A stretch of DNA of 64,000 nt from Mycolicibacterium sp. HK-90 (GTDB lineage: Bacteria > Actinomycetota > Actinomycetes > Mycobacteriales > Mycobacteriaceae). Positions 7,466-16,545 of the stretch are shown here, in pieces (within the stretch, counting starts at the first letter, position 1; each line of letters begins with the position of its first letter). The position numbers and the translations under genes are program-made. The DNA lies in the NCBI RefSeq assembly GCF_030486405.1, contig NZ_CP129613.1:186001-250000 (forward strand), read 5' to 3'. The notes under the pieces were generated by a model. The model had not been told where the DNA came from, did no database searches, and saw only the letters and a program-made list of their open reading frames with translations.

Positions 7466-8590
7466 TTACCAGTCCGACTCGTCGAACGTGATGACGCCGC
7501 GAATGTTGTTGCCGTCCAACATGTCCTGGTAGCCCTGATTGATGTCCTCGAGCTTGTAGGTCCGGGTGATCATGTCGTCGATGTTGAGCAGCCCCGACTT
7601 GTACAGCGCCGTCAGTCGTGGCGTCTCGACGTGCGAGTTGCCGCCACCGAAGATGTTGCCCTTCAACGTCTTCTGCAACATCGTGAACAGGAACAGGTTG
7701 AGCTTGACGTCGGCATCCATCATCGAGCCCATGCCCGTCACCACGCAGGTGCCGGTCTTGGCGGTCAGGATCATCGCCTCTTCGATGTACTCACCCTTCA
7801 TCTCGCCGACGGCGATGATGACCTTGTCGCCCATCAGGCCGTGGGTGACGTCGATGATGGGCGCGATGGCCTCGGCCATCGACGGGTAGACGTGCGTGGC
7901 GCCGAACTTGATGGCCTGCTCGCGCTTCCACTCGTTCGGGTCGATCGCGATGACGTGCTTGGCGCCGGAGATCACCGCGCCCTGCAGCGCGCTCATGCCG
8001 ATACCGCCGACACCGACGACGATGACGGTCTCGCCGGGCTTGACGTCGGCGACGTTGGTGGCCGAGCCGAAGCCGGTCGGCACCGCGCAGCCCATGATGG
8101 CCGCGGTCTCGAACGGGATGTCCTTGTCGATCTTGACGACCGAATCCTTGTGCACCGTCATGTACGGCGCGAAGGTTCCGAGCAGGTTCATCGGCGACAC
8201 CTCACGGCCGCCGGCGTGGATCCAGCTTCGGCCGTCGGCGATGGCCTTCCCACCGAGCAGGACCGCGCCGCGGTCACACAACGAGCGGAAGCCCTTCAGA
8301 CACGGCGGACATTCCCCACAGGCCGGGATGAAGGCGAGGATGACGTGATCGCCCTCCTCGATGCCGGTGACGTTCTTGCCGACCTTGGTGACCACGCCGG
8401 CGCCCTCATGGCCGCCCAGCGCGGGCAGCGCCATCGGGGTGGCCCCGGTGGTGAGGTGGTAGTCGGAGTGGCACATGCCCGCGGCATGCATCCGGATCTG
8501 TACTTCGTCGGCGACGGGGTCGCCCAGGTCGATCTCATCGACCTTGAATGGCGAGTTGAGTTCCCACAGCAGGGCGCCTTTGGTCTTCAT
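7466..8590 (-). CDS. NDMA-dependent zinc alcohol dehydrogenase (mycofactocin-associated type)
   Basis: 374 aa from ATG 8588-8590. A longer frame adds 11 unlikely residues upstream; MKTKGALLWE is the normal family start. Zinc-type MDR fold: catalytic Zn ligands in GMCHSDYH and GGHEGAG, structural Zn cysteines in CGECPPCLKGFRSLC, and Rossmann motif VVGVGGIGMSALQGA. The sequence is typical of the actinobacterial NDMA-dependent alcohol dehydrogenase family, whose tightly bound NADH is re-oxidised in vivo by the mycofactocin redox system. No mycofactocin genes lie in this window. It is monocistronic, closed by a T-tailed terminator, and convergent with the DUF1232 gene. Substrates are probably primary alcohols. 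Confidence 0.88.
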   Translation of the reverse strand: MKTKGALLWELNSPFKVDEIDLGDPVADEVQIRMHAAGMCHSDYHLTTGATPMALPALGGHEGAGVVTKVGKNVTGIEEGDHVILAFIPACGECPPCLKGFRSLCDRGAVLLGGKAIADGRSWIHAGGREVSPMNLLGTFAPYMTVHKDSVVKIDKDIPFETAAIMGCAVPTGFGSATNVADVKPGETVIVVGVGGIGMSALQGAVISGAKHVIAIDPNEWKREQAIKFGATHVYPSMAEAIAPIIDVTHGLMGDKVIIAVGEMKGEYIEEAMILTAKTGTCVVTGMGSMMDADVKLNLFLFTMLQKTLKGNIFGGGNSHVETPRLTALYKSGLLNIDDMITRTYKLEDINQGYQDMLDGNNIRGVITFDESDW

Positions 8591-8763
8591 GGAACGCGAT
8601 AATAGAACAGGTTGCAGTACCACCGGGTAACTGGCCGTTTACCTGCGACTATCTGAGCTTCATTTCGTCGTCGAGCGGCCGGATGAGACAGGTGTCAGGG
8701 GTCCGGGTGGCTCGGGTGGCCGCTCGGCGATGAGAAGCCGGCACGTGGCTGGTCTATCTCGAC

Positions 8764-9255
8764 ATGACCCACATCAACGCAGCCATCGTCCCCAACCTCT
8801 GGTTCGACCGGGAGGCCGAACAGGCCGCCCAGCACTACATCGCCGCATTCGGCGGCAACGGCCGCATCCTCAACACCATCGCCTCGCACCCCGATTCGCC
8901 GTCACCGCAGGACGTGCCGGTGGTGGTCGAATTCGAGCTCTCCGGACAGCGCTTCGTCGGTATCAACGGCGGCCCGCAGTTCACCTTCAACGAAGCCGTA
9001 TCGCTGGAGGTACGCGTCACCGGCCAGCAGGAGCTGGATCGGCTCTGGGCTGCCCTGAGCGACGGCGGCGAGGAATTGCCGTGTGGCTGGCTCAAGGACA
9101 AGTACGGACTGGCCTGGCAGATCACCCCGACCGAGTACTACGACCTGCTGGCCAAGGGAGACTCCGAGGCCGACGCCCGCTTGATGTCCGCGGTGCTCGC
9201 CACGATGGGCAAGTTCGACATCGCCGCCCTGGAGGCCGCCTACAAGGGCGCCTGA
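8764..9255 (+). CDS. VOC-superfamily protein, PhnB-like
   Basis: 163 aa. It begins AAIVPNLWFDREAEQAAQHYIAAF, the PhnB/3-demethylubiquinone-methyltransferase-like signature. GINGGPQFTFNEAVSLEV and LPCGWLKDKYGLAWQITP follow, which are the conserved blocks of this VOC subfamily. Such proteins are dimers built from paired beta-alpha-beta-beta-beta modules. A few bind metals or small electrophiles, but most, including this one, have no known reaction. It is monocistronic, with a palindromic repeat 5 bp after the stop. The preceding 170 bp show no clear operator. Confidence 0.8.
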   Translation: MTHINAAIVPNLWFDREAEQAAQHYIAAFGGNGRILNTIASHPDSPSPQDVPVVVEFELSGQRFVGINGGPQFTFNEAVSLEVRVTGQQELDRLWAALSDGGEELPCGWLKDKYGLAWQITPTEYYDLLAKGDSEADARLMSAVLATMGKFDIAALEAAYKGA

Positions 9256-9260
9256 GAGAG

Positions 9261-9321
9261 GCCGAGTGGCCAGTTACTACACGGATCTTTGGTGAGCGCG
9301 TGGCATAACTGGCCACTCGGC
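9261..9321. repeat. Palindromic repeat copy 1 (GCCGAGTGGCCAGTTA element)
   Basis: GCCGAGTGGCCAGTTA (9261-9276) is an exact inverted copy of 9306-9321, with a 29-nt loop. The right half from 9294 to 9321 (28 bp) is repeated identically at 10295-10322, on the far side of the next gene. It lies directly after the VOC stop codon and can act as a terminator hairpin. Confidence 0.85.
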
Positions 9322-9406
9322 TGTATCCACAGCTCGGGATCCATCCACAGCGGCGGATCGAAACGGCCGCGCGGGCAGGGTTTGCGTCACAGGAGGCCGA
9401 GACCGT

Positions 9407-10309
9407 GTGTCTATGGCCAGGCCATTTCTCGGAACCGAGGCGCTGAACTCGGGTTCGGTGAGTCGACGGACGTTGGCGAGCCGGTATGACGCGGTGTACC
9501 GCAACGTCTACCTGGCGAAAGGCGTTGAGATGACGGCCGCGACTCGTGCGGTGGCGGCGTGGCTGTGGTCCGGACGAGAAGCGACGATGGCGGGCCTCTC
9601 GGCAGCCGCGCTGTACGGCACCAAGTGGATCGATGCGGCTGAGCCGGCCGAACTGTATCGCCGTAACGGCAAGCCGGTCGACGGTGTCCTCATCCACCGA
9701 GACCGATTGCTGGAAGACGAAGTACGCACCCGTGGTGGCATCCTCGTGACGACCCCCGCGCGTACGGCGTTCGACTTGGGCCGACGCCTGGGCCGGGATG
9801 AGGCAGTCGTGCAGCTGGACGCCCTCTCTCAGGCCACCCACCTGTCCGCGACCGACATCGTTCCTCTCCTTGAATGTCATCCGGGTGTTCGGGGGCTGGT
9901 TCAACTCCGCGCGGTGCTCGACTTGATGGATGGTGGTGCCGAATCCCCGCAGGAAACCCGCACCCGCCTACTACTCATCGACGCGGGATTGCCGAAGCCG
10001 CAGACACAGATCGTCGTGTGCGGCAGCTTCGCCGGCAGGAAGTCCGCGCGCATCGACATGGGATACGAGGAGTTCAAAGTAGGTATCGAGTACGAGGGCG
10101 TGCAGCATTGGGCGGATCCTCGCGTTCGGGCCAACGACATCGATCGCTATGCCGAACTTGCTGCGCAGGGCTGGCTCATTGTCAGAGTCGGCGCTGATCT
10201 GCTCAATCGCCGCCCCCAGGTGATCGTGGCTCGAGTGTGCGCGGCGTTGCAGGACCGCGGTGCTCAGTGGCCAGTTATCGCACGCCACTGCCCGGAGCGC
10301 GTGGCATAA
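9407..10309 (+). CDS. DUF559/AbiEi-like protein with a C-terminal Vsr-type endonuclease-like domain
   Basis: 300 aa. AGGAGG ends 10 nt before the GTG at 9407, which favours that start over the ATG two codons later. The N-terminal third (SRRTLASRYDAVYRNVYLAKG, then AVAAWLWSGREATMAGLSAAALYG) resembles the wing-like region of AbiEi-type proteins. The C-terminal part has RIDMGYEEFKVGIEYEGVQHW, the acidic core of DUF559/very-short-patch-repair-like nuclease folds. Such genes are common and multicopy in actinobacteria, and their function is not established; a defence or DNA-processing role is only a guess. No partner toxin or methylase is adjacent. The last 14 codons are encoded by the repeat that flanks the gene, so the repeat has shaped its C-terminus. 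Confidence 0.7.
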   Translation: MSMARPFLGTEALNSGSVSRRTLASRYDAVYRNVYLAKGVEMTAATRAVAAWLWSGREATMAGLSAAALYGTKWIDAAEPAELYRRNGKPVDGVLIHRDRLLEDEVRTRGGILVTTPARTAFDLGRRLGRDEAVVQLDALSQATHLSATDIVPLLECHPGVRGLVQLRAVLDLMDGGAESPQETRTRLLLIDAGLPKPQTQIVVCGSFAGRKSARIDMGYEEFKVGIEYEGVQHWADPRVRANDIDRYAELAAQGWLIVRVGADLLNRRPQVIVARVCAALQDRGAQWPVIARHCPERVA

Positions 10310-10322
10310 CTGGCCACTCGGC
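10266..10322. repeat. Palindromic repeat copy 2
   Basis: AGTGGCCAGTTAT (10266-10278) pairs exactly with 10306-10318. Bases 10295-10322 are identical to 9294-9321. The left arm and loop code for the C-terminus of the DUF559-type protein, and its stop codon lies inside the right arm. The element also sits just beyond the end of sigG (minus strand), so it can terminate both convergent genes. Confidence 0.85.
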
Positions 10323-10333
10323 GTTAGCGAGCC

Positions 10334-13226
<2,893 letters not shown>

Positions 13227-13254
13227 TGTCGGAGCTGATCTCTAGGATCGCGCC

Positions 13255-13293
13255 ATGACGTACCAGCGAGGAGCGGAGCGGATCGCGCCATGA
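13255..13293 (+). CDS. Possible 12-codon leader ORF
   Basis: ATG at 13255 opens a short frame (MTYQRGAERIAP) whose TGA overlaps the ATG of the DUF2786 gene (ATGA). The 14-bp string GGATCGCGCCATGA occurs at both its start and its end, so it may simply reflect duplication of the start-codon region. If translated, it would couple ribosomes onto the next gene. There is no independent evidence for expression. Confidence 0.2.
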   Translation: MTYQRGAERIAP

Positions 13294-14033
13294 GTGACGA
13301 CAAGATGCTGGCGCGCATCGCCGCGTTGTTGCGTCAGGCCGAGGGCACCGACAACCTGCACGAGGCCGAGGCCTTCATGGCCGCCGCCCAGCGGCTGGCC
13401 ACCGCCACCTCGATCGACCTGGCCCTGGCCCGCGCGCACTCGGCAGAGCGCACCAAGGCGCAGATGCCGGTGCAGCGCACCATCACCATCGGCCAGGCCG
13501 GAGCACGCGGCCTGCGCACCTATGTGCAGCTGTTCGTGGTCATCGGGATGGCCAACGACGTGAAATGCGATGTGGCGTCCAACTCGACGTTCGTCTATGC
13601 CTACGGGTTCGCCGAGGACATCGACGCCACCCATGCGCTGTACACCAGCCTGCTGCTGCAGATGGTCAAGGCGTCGGAGAGCTATATCGCCTCGGGTGCT
13701 CACCGGCCCACCCCGACCATCACCGCCCGGCTCAACTTCCAGCTGGCCTTCGGCGCCCGCATCGGCCAGCGGCTCACCCAGGCTCGTGAGGAAGCGCAAC
13801 GCGAGGCCGACGAGGTCTCCCGGCCGGGTACCGCTATCGCCTTGCGGGACAAGGATATCGAGCTTCGCAGTTTCTATCGGGAGGCGTCGCAGGCCCGCGG
13901 TACCTGGCGGGCGACGAGCGCGTCGGCGGGGTACTCGTCGGCGGCCCGGCGCGCAGGTGACCGGGCCGGCCGGCATGCCCGGCTCGGGGCGAACCCGGAG
14001 ATCTCCGGGGCGCGTGGTGCTCTCGAGAAGTGA
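13290..14033 (+). CDS. DUF2786 domain protein (Rv0184-type)
   Basis: 247 aa. The N-terminus MLARIAALLRQAEGTDNLHEAEAFMAAAQRLATATSIDL is the DUF2786 helical block. The middle part (about 60-190) includes a basic/acidic region RIGQRLTQAREEAQREADEV, and the tail is Ala/Gly/Arg-rich (YSSAARRAGDRAGRH). No signal peptide or membrane segment is visible, so it is cytosolic. It matches the place of Rv0184 in M. tuberculosis. The next gene starts inside its stop codon (GTGA) and encodes a small HExxH protein, so the pair probably works together. Function is unknown. Confidence 0.75.
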   Translation: MSDDKMLARIAALLRQAEGTDNLHEAEAFMAAAQRLATATSIDLALARAHSAERTKAQMPVQRTITIGQAGARGLRTYVQLFVVIGMANDVKCDVASNSTFVYAYGFAEDIDATHALYTSLLLQMVKASESYIASGAHRPTPTITARLNFQLAFGARIGQRLTQAREEAQREADEVSRPGTAIALRDKDIELRSFYREASQARGTWRATSASAGYSSAARRAGDRAGRHARLGANPEISGARGALEK

Positions 14034-14500
14034 ACGCGCGCGACAGCCAACGGGCCCGCGTCTATGCCGCCGAGCAGTTCGTGCGGACCATGTTCGACCG
14101 TGCGGCCCAACATAGTTCGCGTGCGATCGACTTCTTCGGCACGTCGCTCACCCTGCCGCCAGAGGCGAAATTCGGATCCGTCGAGTCCGTGCAGCGCTAT
14201 GTCGACGACGTGGTCGCCCGGGTCGGTGCTGCGCCGGTGGCGGTCCGGCCGCGCCGGGGTGTCACCGCTGCGCACTATGAGCTGATCGACGGCCAGGCCG
14301 TCATCGCCGTGCCCGAACGCCACACCTGGGCCCTGCGAGAGTTGGTGGTGCTGCACGAGCTCGCCCACCACGTGAGTTGTGCGGATCCGCCCCACGGGTC
14401 GGATTTCGTCGCCGCCTTCTGCGAGCTGTGCGCGACGGTGATGGGTCCGGAGGTCGGGCTGGTGCTCCGGATGGTGTACGCCAAAGAAGGTGTCGTTTAG
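14030..14500 (+). CDS. Small HExxH putative metallohydrolase (TIGR04338/Rv0185-type)
   Basis: 156 aa. The zinc-binding helix is LRELVVLHELAHHVSC: HELAH gives two His ligands and the general base Glu. The nearby DPPHGSDFVAAFCELC supplies another His. No signal peptide is seen, so the protein is cytosolic. The length and single HExxH helix fit a small, uncharacterised actinobacterial metallohydrolase family. GTG start overlaps the DUF2786 stop by 4 bp, which indicates coupled expression. A protease or peptidase role is plausible but unproven. Confidence 0.78.
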   Translation: MNARDSQRARVYAAEQFVRTMFDRAAQHSSRAIDFFGTSLTLPPEAKFGSVESVQRYVDDVVARVGAAPVAVRPRRGVTAAHYELIDGQAVIAVPERHTWALRELVVLHELAHHVSCADPPHGSDFVAAFCELCATVMGPEVGLVLRMVYAKEGVV

Positions 14501-14510
14501 CCTGGCGCAC

Positions 14511-15167
14511 ATGACCGAACCCCGCGACGTCGACCTGATGTTCAACGAGGTGCTGCGCACCGAGGACGAGGCGTTGATTGCGGCGCGGGAGTCCGCGCAG
14601 GCCGAAGGCATGCCGGCCATCGAGGTGTCGGCCCAACACGGGAAGCTGCTGTCGCTGCTGGCCACCATCTCCGGAGCGCGACGGGTACTGGAGATCGGCA
14701 CCCTCGCCGGGTACAGCACCATCAACCTGGCCCGCGGAGTCGGCCCGGACGGCAGCGTCGTCACCCTGGAATACGAGCCACGTCATGCCGAGGTGGCCCG
14801 GGCAAATCTGGAGCGCGCCGGGGTCGCTGACCGCGTCGATGTGATCGTCAGTGCCGCACTGGACACGCTGCCGCGGCTGGCCGAGCGCGGTGACGTGTTC
14901 GACCTCGTCTTCATCGACGCCGACAAGGAGAACAACATCGGCTATGTCGAGTGGGCGGTCAAACTGGGCCGGCCGGGCTCGATCATCGTGGTGGACAACG
15001 TGACCCGGTTCGGCCGGGTGCTGGCCCCTGCGGCCGACGATCACCAGGCGCAGGCGGTACGCGACATGCTGGAGATGATGGGCAGCCATCCGCGATTGGA
15101 TACCGCAGCCATTCAGACCGTGGGTACCAAGGGCTGGGACGGATTCGCTGTCGCGCTCGTGAAGTAA
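14511..15167 (+). CDS. SAM-dependent O-methyltransferase (Rv0187-type)
   Basis: 218 aa from the ATG at 14511. TAGCCT ends 7 nt before it, which supports a leaderless start and argues against the longer frame from 14490. The fold is that of the catechol/caffeoyl-CoA O-methyltransferase family: VLEIGTLAGYSTINLARGV (SAM motif I), TLEYEPRHAEVARANLERAG (motif II), and DLVFIDADKENNIGYVEWA with metal-binding Asp residues plus VDNVTRFGRVL. Mg2+-dependent methylation of a catechol-like or hydroxylated substrate is expected. The position matches Rv0187 in M. tuberculosis. A hairpin 4 bp after the stop is interrupted by an IS110 element. Confidence 0.85.
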   Translation: MTEPRDVDLMFNEVLRTEDEALIAARESAQAEGMPAIEVSAQHGKLLSLLATISGARRVLEIGTLAGYSTINLARGVGPDGSVVTLEYEPRHAEVARANLERAGVADRVDVIVSAALDTLPRLAERGDVFDLVFIDADKENNIGYVEWAVKLGRPGSIIVVDNVTRFGRVLAPAADDHQAQAVRDMLEMMGSHPRLDTAAIQTVGTKGWDGFAVALVK

Positions 15168-15171
15168 TGCA

Positions 15172-15221
15172 CCGCGAGCGACCGCGTCTGTACGCAAATC
15201 ACGGCGTGTTGGCGTACAGAC
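15172..15221. terminator. Left part of a terminator-like hairpin split by the IS110 element
   Basis: Arm CCGCGAGCGACCGCGTCTGTACGC (two blocks, 15172-15195) has its partner in two pieces. GCGTACAGAC is at 15212-15221, left of the IS, and GGTCGCTCGCGG is at 16531-16542, right of it. Together they rebuild a 12 + 10 bp stem with a small internal loop. The original element lay between the O-methyltransferase (+) and mmpL (-) genes and probably ended both transcripts; it is now interrupted by about 1.3 kb. Confidence 0.75.
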
Positions 15222-15237
15222 ACTCAGTGTCACAGTG

Positions 15238-15416
15238 GACGTGCCGCTGTTGCGGTGGTTGGGTTTCTTTCCACCTGGTGTCTGGCTCCTACAGACACTG
15301 CCACCTTCGGGTTGGCAATCGTGCGTTATGCCGACGCCAGGTGGGAAGGACCGACCGGCGTGACTTGATAGGAGCGTGGCACCGCCCCCACTGAGATGTG
15401 TCCTGCCGGTCGGCCC
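15238..15416 (+). ncRNA. Candidate IS110 bridge RNA (target and donor loops readable)
   Basis: Three consecutive folds are visible. First, a 5' hairpin CCGC-tgtt-GCGG (15244-15255). Second, a 16-bp stem (15267-15282 with 15333-15348; two G-U pairs) capped by an internal loop and a UUCG hairpin (15299-15317). Third, a 9-bp stem (15351-15359 with 15405-15413) enclosing a second internal loop. In loop one TACAGACACT (15290-15299) equals the left junction 15215-15224. In loop two TAGGAGC (15369-15375) equals the right terminus 16521-16527. CACTGAG (15389-15395) is the reverse complement of the left terminus CTCAGTG (15223-15229). This is the order and logic of bridge RNAs (target loop, then donor loop). 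The span of about 175 nt is close to that of IS621, as I recall it. Confidence 0.8.
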
Positions 15417-15456
15417 GACCTTCACCTCATCCACCAGATGAAAGAAGGCACCGTCC

Positions 15457-16518
15457 ATGGTCGTCGTTGGAACCGATGTACACAAGCGCACCCATACCTT
15501 CGTCGCCGTCGACGAAGTCGGTCGCAAACTGGGCGAGAAGGTAGTCAAGGCCACCACCGAGGGACACCTCAAAGCATTGGCCTGGGCTCGCGAGCAGTTC
15601 GGGGAGGAAGTGCTGTGGGGTATCGAGGACTGCCGCAACCTCTCGGCGCGCCTCGAGCGTGATCTGCTCACCGCCGGGCAGTCGGTGGTGCGGGTGGCCC
15701 CGAAACTGATGTCTCAAGCTCGCGCTTCGGCGCGGACTCGCGGGAAGTCCGATCCGATCGATGCGTTAGCTGTCGCTCAGGCAGTGTTGCGCCATCCAGA
15801 TCTGCCAATAGCCACCCACGATGAGGTCTCCCGTGAGCTCAAACTATTGGTTGATCGTCGTGAAGACCTTGTTGCGCAACAGACTTCAACGATCAACCGG
15901 CTCCGTCAACGAATCCACGAACTCGACCCCGCCGCCGAACCCAAACCCGCATCGCTGCACCGCGCCAAGCCCTGCGCAGTGCTTCAAGACTGGCTCGGCA
16001 CCCAGCACGGCGTGTTGGCTGAGCTGGCTCGCGATGAGCTCGCCGACATCATGGGCATGACCGAGGCGATCGACGCCCTGGCCGCTCGTATCGGCGAGCG
16101 GGTGCAGAAGGTGGCCCCAACATTGTTGGCGTTGCCCGGTTGCGGTGAGCTGACTGCAGCCAAGCTCGTCGCCGAGGCCGCCGGCATCAGCCGTTTCCGC
16201 AGCGAAGCTGCCTTCGCCCGCCACAACGGCACCGCACCGATCCCAGTCTGGTCGGGTAACACCGCCGGGCGCGTCCGATTGAACCGCTCCGGCAACCGCC
16301 AACTCAACGCCGCGCTACACCGGATTGCCATCACCCAGCTCCGCATCCCTGACAGCGCCGGCCAGCGGTACTACCGCAGCCGCCTCGCCAACAAGGCAAC
16401 CAAAGACGCTCTACGCTGCCTCAAACGCCATCTCTCCCGCACCGTCTACCGCAGCCTCCACGCCGACAAACACCTCAGCCACACCCACGAAAAACCCCTT
16501 GAAGCCATCGCCGCTTGA
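15457..16518 (+). CDS. IS110-family transposase/recombinase
   Basis: 353 aa, complete. The N-terminal RuvC-like DEDD_Tnp_IS110 domain has acidic residues Asp7 (VGTDVHK), Glu57 (WGIEDC), Asp99 and Asp102 (KSDPIDALA). A coiled linker (about 130-160) is followed by the C-terminal transposase_20 domain: LALPGCGELTAAKLVAEAAGISRF, then the catalytic serine Ser266 in VWSGNTAGR and a basic tail. The enzyme joins DNA under guidance of the element's own RNA and makes no target duplication. All catalytic residues are present, so it is probably active. AAAGAAGG lies about 8 nt before the ATG. The gene sits 3' of the candidate bridge RNA, as in the IS110 subgroup. Confidence 0.92.
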   Translation: MVVVGTDVHKRTHTFVAVDEVGRKLGEKVVKATTEGHLKALAWAREQFGEEVLWGIEDCRNLSARLERDLLTAGQSVVRVAPKLMSQARASARTRGKSDPIDALAVAQAVLRHPDLPIATHDEVSRELKLLVDRREDLVAQQTSTINRLRQRIHELDPAAEPKPASLHRAKPCAVLQDWLGTQHGVLAELARDELADIMGMTEAIDALAARIGERVQKVAPTLLALPGCGELTAAKLVAEAAGISRFRSEAAFARHNGTAPIPVWSGNTAGRVRLNRSGNRQLNAALHRIAITQLRIPDSAGQRYYRSRLANKATKDALRCLKRHLSRTVYRSLHADKHLSHTHEKPLEAIAA

Positions 16519-16545
16519 CATAGGAGCAATGGTCGCTCGCGGAGA

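Larger units (their letters stand above)
15221..16528 (+). mobile_element. IS110-group insertion sequence, intact
   Basis: The element carries one DEDD/Ser transposase gene, a 234-bp left non-coding end and a very short right end, the layout of the IS110 subgroup. There are no terminal inverted repeats. Boundaries come from the interrupted hairpin: chromosomal GCGTACAGA on the left and GGTCGCTCGCGG on the right. The dinucleotide CA is present at both junctions (15221-15222 and 16527-16528) and is the best core candidate, leaving about 1304 bp between cores. Assignment to the end base is uncertain by 1-3 bp because the empty site is not available. Confidence 0.85.

Noticed and set aside
8625..8650. 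Operator-like GGTAAC-TGGCC-GTTTACC before the alcohol dehydrogenase gene
   Set aside because: The halves differ by an inserted base, so symmetry is poor, and no regulator gene is adjacent.
15221..16528. Terminal inverted repeats and target-site duplications of the IS
   Set aside because: None are seen, as expected for IS110 elements; only a putative CA core is shared by both ends.
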